A stretch of 64,000 nt of DNA. Source: Takashimella koratensis (Eukaryota > Basidiomycota > Tremellomycetes > Trichosporonales > Tetragoniomycetaceae). Below are positions 10,124 through 21,712 of the stretch, in pieces. The stretch lies in NCBI GenBank assembly GCA_003116875.1, contig BCKT01000002.1, forward strand, positions 1,116,001 through 1,180,000, read 5' to 3'. The first letter of the stretch is position 1. Every line of letters starts with the position of its first letter. A model generated the notes under the pieces. The model was not told the DNA's origin. It saw nothing but the letters and a program-made list of their open reading frames with translations, and ran no database searches. The translations under genes were made by a program, and so were the position numbers.

Positions 10124-12759
10124 ATGGCGTCCTCGTCTGTGTCTGCGGCTGTTACCCCAGCCCAGGCAGAGGCACCCTCGACGCCTTCCTCCTCAACACC
10201 ATCGACCACCACCGAACCCGCCCCGACTCTACCGCCCACCGCACAGGACACCGACTCGGCTACCTCTGCGTCGACCTCCACTTCTATCTCCACCCAACCT
10301 ACGACTACGCAACCATCACCCGCTCCACCTACCACTACCCAGCCATCACCACCACCACCCACCACCTCGGTCCCCTCTACTCTCTCCACCCCCTCGTCCC
10401 AGCCCAAACCCCCCACCGAGCCCAAACTGCTCGACGCGCTGCCTGTAACCGAAGTCTCCGTTACAGCACCCAGCGGAACAGCGACCCCGACCGCACCCGG
10501 ACCCTCCGCAGCTCTCTCCACTCCAACAACAGCGGTAGCTACAGCCGAGGGTCTGAAAGCTCCCGTCGACGAAGGAGAGAAAGTCAATGTCCACGCCGCT
10601 GCATCCCTCGTTAGCGCAGACGACCTCTCGCGTTGGGCGAGCGTCGCTGGGATCTCACTTCCCTCCAAGCCACCACCTAGCTCCGAGACCGCGTCAACGT
10701 CTCGACCATCTGGAGCAACACCATCGTCGTCGTCTGCATCGGCAAGCACACCGATCCCTCTCATTCCACCACCCCCACCACCTGCACCCTCCTCGTTATC
10801 CGCTAAACCTATCGCTTCTCGATTCAGCTTCTTACGACGTGGATCTACCCCAGTCCAGGACGATCCAGACAGCGAAGAGGACAACTCGGCAGCCGGAGCA
10901 GGATACGCACGGCTAGCAGCGCCAGGATCAGACGACGAGGATGATGACGATGAAGATGACAAGCCTAACAGCGCGATCGAGTTTGGCAAGAGTGGGAAGA
11001 AAGCAGCCGCGGAGAGTGAAACAAAGCCGAAAGAGGATACGCCCGAGGAGGAGGATGTAGAGGTGGAGAAGACGCAGCAAGAAGAGAAATCAGGACCAGG
11101 AGGGTCTCTGAGCGAAGAAGAGCTTCGAAACGTCCTTCGAGAAGTCTTATTGAAGATGAATAACCTGGTGCGTCTCTTGCTCTCATTGGTTGATCCACAG
11201 AGCAACGTGCTAATCCATATCCCTCGTCGCAGTCTCAGTCCCACTCTGAGCTTCTCTCGTCACACTCGACACTCTTGACGACTCTCAAGATTGCGCGGTC
11301 CAATCTCGCGATGGCGGAGGCGAACAGCGAAATGCTCGAGGAGCAGCTTAAGCGAGTCAAGTCGACTCCGGTACAGCCGGCGATGGCCGCACCACAAGCT
11401 CGACCTGCGCAACGGACACCAGTGACGCCGGCAGTCGGACCCGGAGGGGCTATATCGCGCTCAGCAACTCCGAATAGCGCCAAGGCGTCGACCGAGATCA
11501 ACCGCCCTTACACACCACGGCAAGACAAGCCGCGTCCATCCAGCTTGCAGCTCCCGGGTCAAACCGTCGGCGGATCAACATCGGCGCCTTCCAGCGCAGC
11601 AGCTGACCAGAACAAGGGCGTGTTTGGCGGGTTCTTCAACGGCGGGAAGAAGAAGCTCCCAGGTGGACTCGGGACTGTCACAATTCCGTCTGCAGCACAG
11701 GTCATGGCTGCTTTGCCGTCGCCGCAGATTGGGACGCCAGGCGAGCGACCGTTCTTCGACTGGGGAGTCTCGGCCGAGCCCGAGTCGCACAAGTCCCCAC
11801 CCGCGGGCCGCCCGGCATCGCTGCGAACCGAAGGCGCATCGGCACCAGGGCTCGCGCGGTCGATGAGTCACAACGTCCTCCCGTCCAGCGGTGGAGCAGC
11901 CGGTGCTGCCGGAGGTAGCACTGCGCCGAAGGTCAAGGACGACGGCGCCGTCACGATGCGAGCGCCAGGGACAATACCGACCCCTCAGAACTCGGAGCTG
12001 TTCAAGTTGCGACAAGCGTACGCGGGTGCTCAGGCCAAGATCAAAAGCATGGGCGCGGAACTCGAGGCGCTGAAGAAGGGGAAGAAAGAGATTGAGACTG
12101 AGTTGGAGAATCTGAGTCAAGCGTTATTCGAGGAAGCGAATAAGATGGTCGCGGATGAGCGGAAGAAGGTCGCTGAGCTTGAGGAGAACCTGCGCGAGGC
12201 GAAAGAGGAACGAGACGCGTTGAGAGAGACGATCAAGGTCCTGGGAGGGAAGGTCGAGCCGCCAGCTCCGAGCATTTCCGTCGAAGAGGCCAAGGCAGAG
12301 GAGGGTGAAGAGGATGTGGAAGAGGATGAGGCGTTTGTCCCACGAGATCTGGATAAACACTACGAGGCGCTTCGGAAGAGTATTCACCACGTCGCGGACG
12401 AGCCGCTGTTTGTGCCTAGCTCGAGCTTGGGAGGTGACGTCTCTCAGCCAGGATCGACTGTTTCTGCTCCTCTCGTTCTCGCCGACACAGGTGTCGGTGC
12501 CGCAGCAGACGACGACGTCGACCCGCTCACGGTGCTGCCGAGCACGAGTGGAGAGAGCGCAGGGGCGGCAGGGATCAGTACGAGCGATAAACACCATGTC
12601 GCATTTGCGTTGGATCCACAGATCAAGGTCGTCCCTGCTGAGCCGAACCCGTGGGCGTCAGAAACCCCGTCACCTGCGGCGCTGGAAGAGGTTCCGTCCG
12701 AGTCGGCGCTGAGGTTGACGACGGCGAGCGCCGCGGGTGAGGGCGAGCCGGTTGCCTAA
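10124..12759 (+). CDS. SEC2: Sec2-like Rab guanine nucleotide exchange factor
   Basis: Two exons, 10124-11167 and 11233-12759, joined in phase 0, give 856 aa. The core is a coiled-coil segment at about residues 604-690 containing ELENLSQALFEEANKMV, which is the signature of the Sec2/Rabin8 exchange domain. In the family this coiled coil binds the Rab GTPase (Sec4/Rab8) and drives nucleotide exchange on secretory vesicles bound for the plasma membrane. The first ~300 residues are low-complexity Ser/Thr/Pro, with a very acidic patch (DDEDDDDEDD) near residue 270. The tail holds further acidic runs (EEGEEDVEEDE). The start ATG follows a CCA repeat and has a strong context (CAGCCATGG). The domain call is firm; the exact Rab partner is inferred from the family. 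Confidence 0.85.
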
Positions 12760-13259
12760 GGCCCGGAGTCGAGGGGTCGAAGTAGGGTCAGGGAGAAGGA
12801 AGGCAGGGGAGGGTCAGTTTCATGTGGGCAATGCGGAGAGATTGTTTGGATTCCGAGGTGATTTATATGTAGCTCTTAATACTGCCCATACTGCCACTGC
12901 TGAGTGAGATTATGTCCTGAGATGACTATGGATGAATATCTTGGTATCTTGCAGTGTTGGGTCGTGTGAGTGGGTTGGGTCTGTCACTGGATGCTGTATC
13001 TTATCACCCACATAACGAGGGGATGAATGTGGGCACGGCCAGGGTGGCGGGTGCCCACATTATTGTCTCAGTTTGAATCGCCCGATTTTCAATCAATAGC
13101 AAATCCACACTCCCGTTTTCGTCTTCTTTTTTTTCATCCCCCCCACATCCACTCGTCCTCTCTTCGTATCTCTATCATCCCTCATCCTCTGTGTGAACCT
13201 CCTTCTTATCCTCATAACTCCTCCCCTCCTCTTTTGTTGTACACGGCTCGAGACTCAAC
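12760..13259. other. intergenic region (SEC2 3' end, OXP1 copy B promoter)
   Basis: 500 bases with no gene. The right third is a strongly pyrimidine-rich leader (13120-13250) directly before the 5-oxoprolinase start codon, a pattern seen before many starts in this window. Confidence 0.5.
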
Positions 13260-16200
13260 ATGTCGGGTGGTGTGCGAATTGCTATCGATCGCGGAGGGAC
13301 GTTTGGTGAGTGACCGTCCTTTGGGTGGGCGAAGCACATATATCGACAACCGGGCTTATCGCTGACCTCGTCTTACCATTACCTATCCCACAGCCGACGT
13401 CTACGTGAGCTCCCTATCTCTCAACTTTTGTCCTCTGTCATCATCATGTTGCTGACCCCTTGTCTAGGCATACATCCCGGCATCACTCTGGTCTAGCCCC
13501 GCCGAGAAATATCTCGTCTCAACTACCGTCATCCCCCCCTCTGGCGCGGTCGAGGGATGGCAAGTGACTTTCAAGCTCTTGTCCGAGGACCCGGCCAACT
13601 ACGACGATGCACCGACGGAGGGTGTTCGACGCGTTTTGCAGATCGTTCAGGGTCAGGATATCCCCCGGGGTCTCAAGCTCGACACCAACGACATTGGTGA
13701 GTGCGATCGTTTCTCTCTTCGTCTCCCCTCTCTCCTTGCACAAGTCATCTCTCGCCCTGAATGTTGAGTTACAGACTGATTCTCATTTCCCGTAACACAG
13801 AGTCTATCCGTATGGGTACGACCGTCGCTACCAATGCTCTCCTTGAGCGCCGGGGCACCCCTTTCGGCCTGATCGTCACCCAAGGATTCCGTGACCTTCT
13901 CGAGATCGGTGACCAGACCCGACCCGACCTCTTCGACCTGTCGATCTCGACCAAGCCTGCGCCCTTGTACGAGCGGACACACGTCATCGAGGCCGACGAG
14001 CGAGTGACGATGGAAGACTGGTCGCTCAACCCCAACCCTACGACCCGACATGCAGGCGCCCTGGAGCACCCGCTCGTAATGGGTACCAGCTCCGAGGTCG
14101 TCCGTATCATCAAGCCCCTCAACGAGGAGAAGCTCCGCGCAGACCTCACCAAGCTCTACTCTGAGGGTCTCCGATCCCTCGCAGTCTGCTTGCTCCACTC
14201 GTACACTTTCCCGACACACGAGCAGCGCATCGCCGCGATCGCTAGGGAAGTCGGGTTCACACACGTCTCCCTTTCCTCCGCCCTCTCACCACAGATCAAC
14301 GTCGTCCCCCGCGGTAACTCGGCAGCACTCGACGCGTACCTCTCACCTGTGCTCAGGAAGTACGTGGATAACTTTAACAGCCACTTTGAGAAGGTGCCTA
14401 GGCGGACGGACTTTATGCAGAGTGACGGTGGAATGGTCGCTGCGAACCAGTAAGTGAAGTTGAGCTTTCGTGAGAGGGGCAGCTGCTGACAAGATCCAGG
14501 TTCACTGGCTTGAGGGCAGTCTTGTCCGGGCCCGCGGGTGGCGTTGTCGGTACAGCCCTCACTGCGTACAGCGACCAGCGCAAGCGCCCCGTCGTTGGCT
14601 TTGACATGGTGCGTGTCGGGGTTTCAGCTATCGACCGAGTGGAAGAGCTCAACCTAAGCTGACCTATCTGCGATTTACAGGGCGGCACATCTACCGACGT
14701 CTCTCGTTACGCCGGATCCTTCGACCTCACCTTCGAGTCGGTCACCGCTGGCATCAAGATTGCCTGCCCCCAACTCGGTATCGAGACCGTCGCCGCTGGC
14801 GGTGGCTCCAAGCTCTCCTACAAGAACGGTCTCTTCGTCGTTGGACCCGAATCCGTCGGCGCACACCCGGGTCCAGCATGTTACCGCAAGGGCGGCGACC
14901 TCGCTATCACCGACGCCAACGCCGTGCTAGGTCGTTTGGTACCCAGCCAGTTCCCGTCGATTTTCGGACCTAACGCGGATGAGCCCCTCGATATCGAGGC
15001 GTCGTTTAAGAAGTTTAGGATATTGACGGATGAGATCAATGCGACGAGGGAGAAACCGTATACCCTAGAGGAGGTGGCGGCGGGCTTTGTCCGCGTTGCT
15101 AATGAGAACATGGCAAGGCCTATGCGATCGGTGAGTGGGAGAGAATAAGCTTGACGGATGGCGTGGATATCTGAAGACTGCATCAGCTGCTGACGGTGTG
15201 ATTCACAGATCACCGAGGCCAAGGGTTTCGCGACTAGCTCGCACGACTTGTGCTGCTTCGGTGGTGCCGGTGGCCAGCACGCTGCTGCCATTGCTGCCAG
15301 CTTGGGTATCGAGACTGTCATTGTCCCCCGATTCTCCTCTATCCTCTCCGCATACGGTATCGCCTGCGCCGACAGTAAGTGGCTAAGTGATTCTCGACGA
15401 AATAGCCAACCTTGCTGACACAAATTCAGTCACTGCCGAGTCCTCCGCGCCGTTCTCTGCCGTCATCGACCCCTCCATTCTTTCCTCCATCGACGCACGC
15501 GTCGCCGAGTTGCAGAAAGAGACCGCCGCCAAGCTCCTTGACCAAGACGTACACGAGGCGACGTACCAGATCTCCCTTGGGTGTCACTACGACGGCTCCG
15601 ACACTGTCTTGCAGATCCCTTACACCGCCAACGTCAAGGACGATTTCATTGCTGCGCACTTACAAGAGACGTCGTTCTCGATGCCGCGCAAGGTCCGGGT
15701 CTCAACGGTCCGTGTTCGTGGCGTCGGGAAGAGCTTTGCGATCACTCCTTCAGACTTTGCCATCGAGTTGGCTAGCCCCGACCTACCGCTTCGCACGGGC
15801 GTAGTGGCGACCGGCAAGTCGGATGCGTACTTTGTCTTCGATGACGGTGGTCGAAGGGTCGAGACTCCCGTCTTCCACCTCGCCAAGCTCTTAACGGGTG
15901 ACGAGATCCCCGGTCCGGCCATCATTGTCGACAACACGCAGACTATCGTCGTCGAGCCCAACGCGGTGGCTCGGGTGCTTTCCCAGCACATTGTCTTGAA
16001 CGTGAAAGCTGCCAAACCGCCAGCGGTGGACCACCTCGTCGCGGACCCAATCATGATGGCTGTCTTCGGTAACCGATTCATGTCTATCGCTGAGCAAATG
16101 GGCCACACCCTCCAACGTACCTCAGTCTCTGTGTCGATCAAGGAACGACTCGACTTTTCGTGCTCTATCCACAGCACCAACGGCGCGCTGGTCGCCAACG

Positions 16201-17869
16201 CACCGCATATCCCGATTCACTTGGGTTCAATGCAGTACGCTGTAGAGTACCAGCACCAGTACTGGGCTGGGAAACTCAAGCCTGGAGACGCACTGATGAC
16301 CAACCACCCGGAGACGGGAGGTACACACTTGCCGGATATCACGGTCGTCACTCCTATCTTCGACCCAGAGGACCAGAGCAAGATCCTGTTCTACGTGGCT
16401 TCGCGTGGACACCACACCGATATCGGAGGAACCAGTGTCACTAGGTAAGTGATGTAGAACGCAAAGACAAACGGTGTATAGCCAAGCACTGACACTTTGA
16501 TTCAGTATGAACCCGATCGCCAAGGAACTTTGGCAAGAAGGTGTCAGCGTCAAGGCGTTCAAACTTGTTACCGAGGGTAAATTCGAGGAAGAAGCAGTTG
16601 GGAAACTTTTTGCGAAAGCGGGAGAGTACCCCGGTAGTAGTATGACCAGGCGATTGGATCATAATATGACGGATTTGCAAGCTGCAATCAGCGCAAACCA
16701 CCGAGGTGCCAAGCTTGTTAATGCGCTGTTTGAGGAGTTTGGAAGCAAGGTCGTTCTGGTGAGTCACGACGCAGGGTCAAATGGGATCGTAGTTGGTGTG
16801 TGGGAGATCATAGCAGTCGCGATGACGTGGACGACGGGTTGGACGGAAAGCTGACTATTGGTACAGTTCTACATGGCGCAGATCCAGGCGCTCGCCGCCG
16901 AGACGATCAAAGAGTTCTTCCGCGCCACGTACGCCAAGTTCCAGCGACCTCTTGAAGCTGTCGACTACATGGACGACGGAACGATGATCAAGGTAAGCTC
17001 GGACCCCCAATTCTGCTAGCGCTGCACTGACTTCTCTTCAGCTCAAGATCACCATCGACCCTAAGGAGGGTACGGCGAAGTTTGACTGGACGGGTACCGG
17101 CCCCCAGACTCATGGCAACTTCAACTGCCCAATCTCCATCTCTTACGCTGCGATCATCTACGCTTTACGAAGCATGATCAGCCCCGAGATCCCTATGCCT
17201 CTTAACCAAGGTGTTCTCGACCCAGTGACCAACATTGTCCCCCGTGGTTGTTTCCTCAACACCACAGGTGTTGTCGCCATTTCCGGCTCGACGATCGCGT
17301 CTCAGCGACTCACGGATGTGATTCTCCGCTGCTTCAACGCGGCAGCTGCGTCGCAGGGTTGCGCGAACTCGCTCGGTTTCGGAACAGGTGGGAAGGACGC
17401 GCACGGAAAGGTGACACCTGGCTTTGCGTATGGAGAGGCGATCGGAGGAGGGTCAGGTGCCGGACCAAGTTGGAATGGAACTTCAGCGATCTCGGTACAC
17501 AGTACCAACACGAAACTCACCGACGTAGAGGTCGTCGAAGCTCGTTGCCCTTTACTCGTGGATGAGTTCTCGATCCGACGCGGTTCCGGCGGTCGAGGAG
17601 CGTTCAATGGTGGAGACGGATGCGTACGTCAGATCTCAGCAAGGGAAGATGTGAATTGTTCAATCGTGAGCCAAAGGAGAGTGTTTCATCCCTTTGGTCT
17701 CGAAGGTGGGGAAGATGGAGCAAGAGGAAGGAACGTTTGGATTAGGGTTAGTGAAGATGGGCAAGAGAAAGAGGAGATTAGTTTGGGGAATAATGGAATG
17801 TGTAGGTTGAGGAAAGGGGACGCGGTGAGGATTGAGACTCCAGGAGGTGGGGGTTGGGGAGCGGTCTAA
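13260..17869 (+). CDS. OXP1: 5-oxoprolinase (ATP-hydrolysing), copy B, complete
   Basis: Eleven exons close in frame to 1293 aa, the length of yeast Oxp1: 13260-13305, 13394-13404 (11 nt), 13468-13696, 13801-14449, 14500-14608, 14681-15130, 15209-15374, 15430-16444, 16506-16758, 16867-16992 and 17042-17869. It converts 5-oxoproline to glutamate at the cost of ATP. Motifs: [89 protein letters not shown] and the C-terminal [15 protein letters not shown] and PGGGGWG. Compared with copy A and the usual family sequence it has Ala for Thr in the GGTFTD motif and an insert of about 25 residues right after it ([17 protein letters not shown]). Few of its intron positions match those of copy A. Confidence 0.95.
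13394..13404 (+). other. 11-nt micro-exon of OXP1 copy B
   Basis: The exon CCGACGTCTAC is flanked by CACAG and GTGAGC. It completes the Ala codon split after GGTF and adds Asp-Val-Tyr, restoring the conserved GTFxDVY motif, so skipping it would shift the frame. Confidence 0.8.
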
Positions 17870-18726
17870 CACAGGGAGAGAGGAGGTACAGTATGTACTT
17901 AGATGAAGGGATAGATAGTTGTTAGGATTAGAGGTTGATTAGTTTGTCACATCGCCGAGAGTGAATCATGGTTGATCTGCTTGAGTTCCACATGGATCGT
18001 ATGAATCTGCTTTCAGAAACAAGGAGTGAGCAAAGCTTGGACTTGACTTTGATGTAGATTTCTCAAACAGTAGATAGACTTGGCCTGTGGTGTTTCGACG
18101 ATCGCCCACCATGGGAGCAAAAGTGTCAACCGTGTGTACAACCGTGCCTGGAACCAAACGTCAAGCTTCGATAACAAACCGAGACGCTGAATTTTGACTC
18201 GTCATCATATCTTCCATCCCTTTCAGTGTTTTGCGTTCGTCTCGACTGTTCTCCGCTCGCTCATTCTCTCATCCTCTTGCGCCTTCTCTTCCCGCTTCCC
18301 ACTCGATGCAGCGGACCACCTCGCGCCTTGCTTGGTCTGCCGGGTCGGCATCGGCATCGGCATCGGTGTCGGCGTCACCAACCTCCATCTCGGCTCGGTT
18401 CCTCACTTCGACGGTACATCGAACACGGTATCCAGCAAGATCGGTGGTCAGCAGTTCAAGGCTGGGCTCGGGATCGAGCATTGCTTCAACCCGTCTGGGA
18501 GATGGGAATAGACCAATGTGGAATCGCGGGATACATAGGTTACGAGATCTACCTCTTCCCAAGGCATCTGAGCAAGTCGATCTCTTCTTCCGTCTTAACC
18601 AACTCTCCACTTCATCTGATCTAGCATATCGCCCGTCTATGATATCAGCATAGAGGATCGAGGTTGCCCAGTGGTTTACATGCTGACGTCGCTTTTGGTT
18701 ATGTTGATTCCTGCTACCTCGATTGA
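17870..18726 (+). other. intergenic region with possible alternative 5' exon of the NAD kinase
   Basis: No complete gene. An open frame at 18306-18653 begins MQRTTSRLAWSAG and is rich in Ser, Ala and Arg with almost no acidic residues in its first ~60 residues, like a mitochondrial presequence. A GTACAT donor at 18414, a CTGAC branch-like site at 18682 and ACAG at 18747-18750 would join it in frame to the NAD kinase. A GGCATC hexamer repeat lies at 18346-18366. Confidence 0.4.
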
Positions 18727-20573
18727 ATGAATAGGAAACCACGGTTACAGCCCTGTGAGAGCTCGAGCTCGTCACCTTCGTACGTCACTCCATTCCTCCA
18801 TCCCGTACATAGCCCCATTCAACCCACCCTCATTGACCGCATGCTAACCAACCATCTCACTCTTTCCATCTACCACATCACCTTCGACTTGTTTTCCTCT
18901 TCCCCCCGATATCCTTTAACCCCATCCTGCAGGCATCGAGAATCAAGATGGACCGCTCCGCCCACTTCGGTGTTGTTGATTCAGAAACCAAACGATCCAC
19001 GGACGACAGCTGCGATGGGTCGAGTCCTCGAGTACGTCTTACACCAAGCTATCATCATATCCCCGTCGAACAGTCACCTTGCTCTTATCTCCTCGTGCCT
19101 CTCGCGTGGCTCGCAGTATTGTAGCTAACCGCTATGACAGACACATGCGAACGGTGTACCCTCATCTTCAGTTGTTGGTGGAACCGCACACGGCTCAGGA
19201 CCACCCTCTTGACGATTTAATAGTTGTTTCTCCAGGTGAGCAGTGACCCCTCCCGCCTCCCGCCTCACCCTCTTCTACAAGTCCAGTACCGTCTCTTCCC
19301 TAGCCCAGTCTCTATTCTCATCAGAGTTACGGGCTGACTTGCGACAGAGGATACACCGCTGTTACCGCTCCACACGAGCCTGGTTCTCACTCTCGGTGGA
19401 GACGGGACGGTCTTGCACGTTTCCAACCTCTTCTCAAAGGGAGAGTGTCCACCGGTATTGTCTTTCTCCATGGGTTCGCTCGGATTTCTTCTTCCTTTCC
19501 GTAAGTCACCCTCACAAGCTTATCCTGGTCCACTCGGTTATCCACGCTGCGTTGCAGCACTTACACCGTGTGGTTTGCCCTCCTCTTGTGCTGAAATCTT
19601 CTGATCGCGTATAGACATCGACTCTCTAGCCAGCGCGGTCGATATGACCCTCAACGGTCCCGTTAGCGTCCTCAACCGCCTTCGTCTCGCCTGCACACCT
19701 CTCGACAAAGACGGTAACGTCCTCGCCTGTGCATCGGGACCCTGCGGCCCCGCCCCCAACACCTCTACCGGATTCAACGACGCGACGGGAGAAGTAGGGT
19801 GGCAAGTGATGAACGAAGTCACACTTCATCGTGGTCGGCATCCACATCTGACAGTCGTCGATGCGTTCTATAATGACCAACACTTGACCGAGGCTGTGGT
19901 GAGTGATGACGTTTTCTCTTCCCTCTCCTCTCTCTTCGTTCAGAATGCACCAAGCTGAAAAGCTTGATTTGAACGGCGTTACCCGAATACAGGCAGACGG
20001 ACTGCTGCTGTCAACACCGACTGGGTCCACAGCCTACTCGCTCTCAGCAGGCGGACCCATCTCGCACCCCGAGACAGACGCTTTCTTGCTCACTCCAATC
20101 GCCCCACGCTCCCTCAGCTTCCGCACCGTAATCCTCCCAGGCCAAGGTGTCGTCCGGCTTCAGGTGCGTTGGAGTCGCCATTGCCCCTTTTTCACGCAGT
20201 CCCGCTACCTTACTGACACATAGACACGGCATACACCTACTTACTCATCGTGCCAACAACCGACTTTGTCCCTCTCTTTCTCTGTCAACCCTGACCCAGA
20301 TCTCACCCCTCGCTCGCGCCGCTGCCGAGCTATCGATCGACGGTCGAGAAGTTTGCGAGCTGAAAGCTCACGAGTCGGTGGTTATTCAGAAATCGCCTTA
20401 CCCGATCCCATGTATCGAGCGGAACGGAGGAGGTACAGGTTGGGTCCGGGATATCAAGTGAGTCGAGAGGCAGTTCAGTAGGATCTGGCTGGAGCTGATA
20501 CGTGCTCAGCTCATTGCTGCAGTTTAATATTGGATTCAAGAACAAGAGCTTGGAGCATGGACATGGGGCGTGA
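18727..20573 (+). CDS. NAD kinase
   Basis: Eight exons close in frame to 358 aa: 18727-18779, 18933-19031, 19141-19235, 19348-19500, 19615-19898, 19993-20163, 20300-20457 and 20510-20573. The enzyme phosphorylates NAD(H) to NADP(H) with ATP. The diagnostic motifs are [18 protein letters not shown] (GGDGT, with the catalytic Asp), [22 protein letters not shown] and [17 protein letters not shown]. The front of the protein has the family's substrate-side start (VLLIQKPND). I placed the start at ATG 18727 because the exon from there keeps frame, but a spliced upstream exon from 18306 with a presequence-like N-terminus is possible and would make a mitochondrial, Pos5-like form. The 3' end (HGHGA, TGA) is well supported. 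Confidence 0.88.
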
Positions 20574-20861
20574 TGCTGGCGATGAGATGAGAGATGAGAG
20601 CAGTGGACAGTAGACTTTGCATGCATCTATGCTCAACTTGTCAACAAATCGCGACATCACGTGACTCTGTGCCTGTCTTCGCCCTTTCACTACTGCCACA
20701 TCCCTCTTCAATCTCCGGAGTTTCTCGGGGTTTCATCCTTTCCTCACCTAAATCCGAAGGCAATGTGAAAACTGCTTCATCCTTCAACCTTCAACCTCTA
20801 CCTAAAAATCTTTGCTCGATCCACACCAACGGCTCGACAAGACATCCACTAGATATCCAAT

Positions 20862-20930
20862 ATGTGAGTAGCCCGGACAGAGGGATAGCGATGTAAGGAG
20901 GATGGATGAGGTGCTGACAACGTTTGTAGG
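20862..20930 (+). other. intron splitting the RPS29 start codon
   Basis: AT at 20862-20863 is followed by GTGAGTAG, and the next exon starts with G at 20930 after TTTGTAG, with GCTGAC upstream as branch site. Joining gives ATG GCT CAC. The unspliced message also reads ATG at 20862 but hits TGA at once. Confidence 0.85.
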
Positions 20931-21712
20931 GCTCACTCCAACGTTTGGTTCACCCGGTGCGTTGTTGGTTTGGTCGCACGAGAGATGGAAGGAGACGTGT
21001 GACGAGGGGAGATGAGAGATGGGAGATGTTGCGGGATTATGAGAGAGGCAAGGTCGTGGTCGCGAAAGACGTGATGGAGGGGATGCGAGAGTAACGCGAA
21101 GCTAGGGAGGATGGCCAGGTTGGAGTGGGATGTAGAACTGAGTGTACCGTCGGGTGGCGTGAGGCGTAGTTGCCTTGAGAGAGAGAGGGTGATGGTGCTG
21201 GAAAGCGTGGCATCCGACGAAGAAGATCAGTGAGACTGACAATGTGTCTGCTATAGCCCCCGTAACTACGGCAAGGGCTCGCGTCAGTGCCGCGTCTGCG
21301 CCCACCAGGCTGGTCTCATCCGGTACGTCCTATTCTCTGTTATCTTCGTCCCTTTGTCTGCGAGGTGTCGCTTGTAACACGCTGACGTCCTTTGCAGCAA
21401 GTGGTAAGCGTCTTTCTCGCGTCCTGGTCGTGGTGGTTGGGGGATTGGAAGAGAATTGGAGATTGTGAACTGATTTGGATTCGATATATAGGGGCCTCGA
21501 CATGTGCCGTCAGTGCTTCCGTGAGAAGGTGAGTACAGTTGGATCTTGGACCATTGCTATGAACTGTTTGGAACGAGCAGTAGCTGACGTCGTGTTCAGA
21601 CCAAGGCCATGGGCTTCGTCAAGGTGTGTTTCGCGACCATGTCGATCGACAACACAGAATTTCAATCGCTGGAGAAAGTCCAAACTGACCAACCTTTTTG
21701 CAGTACAACTAA
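20862..21712 (+). CDS. RPS29: 40S ribosomal protein S29 (uS14)
   Basis: Seven exons encode 56 aa: 20862-20863, 20930-20956, 21257-21322, 21398-21403, 21492-21528, 21600-21623 and 21704-21712. The protein begins [20 protein letters not shown] and has the zinc-binding pairs CRVC (21-24) and CRQC (39-42), followed by GFVKYN; length and motifs are those of S29 of the small subunit head. Two oddities stand out. The start codon is split, with AT in the first exon and G in the second around a GTGAGT...GTAG intron. The fourth exon is only 6 nt (CAAGTG), completing Arg and supplying Lys and part of Trp in the conserved RKWG. Both are needed to rebuild the conserved protein. Intron 2 (20957-21256) is 300 nt; I saw no clear snoRNA in it. 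Confidence 0.93.
21398..21403 (+). other. 6-nt micro-exon of RPS29
   Basis: CAAGTG lies between TTTGCAG and GTAAGC. With the flanking exons it gives Arg-Lys-Trp-Gly, the conserved S29 sequence. A 3-nt version (CAA, donor GTGGTA) would break the frame. Confidence 0.8.

Noticed and set aside
9973..11244. 423-codon minus-strand ORF opposite SEC2
   Set aside because: It mirrors the low-complexity Ser/Thr/Pro exon of SEC2 and reads as Ser/Gly/Val/Asp-rich filler; the plus strand carries the recognisable exchange domain and clean splice joints.
20957..21256. Possible snoRNA in the 300-nt RPS29 intron
   Set aside because: No clear pair of C (RTGATGA) and D (CTGA) boxes with a terminal stem, and no H/ACA layout was found.
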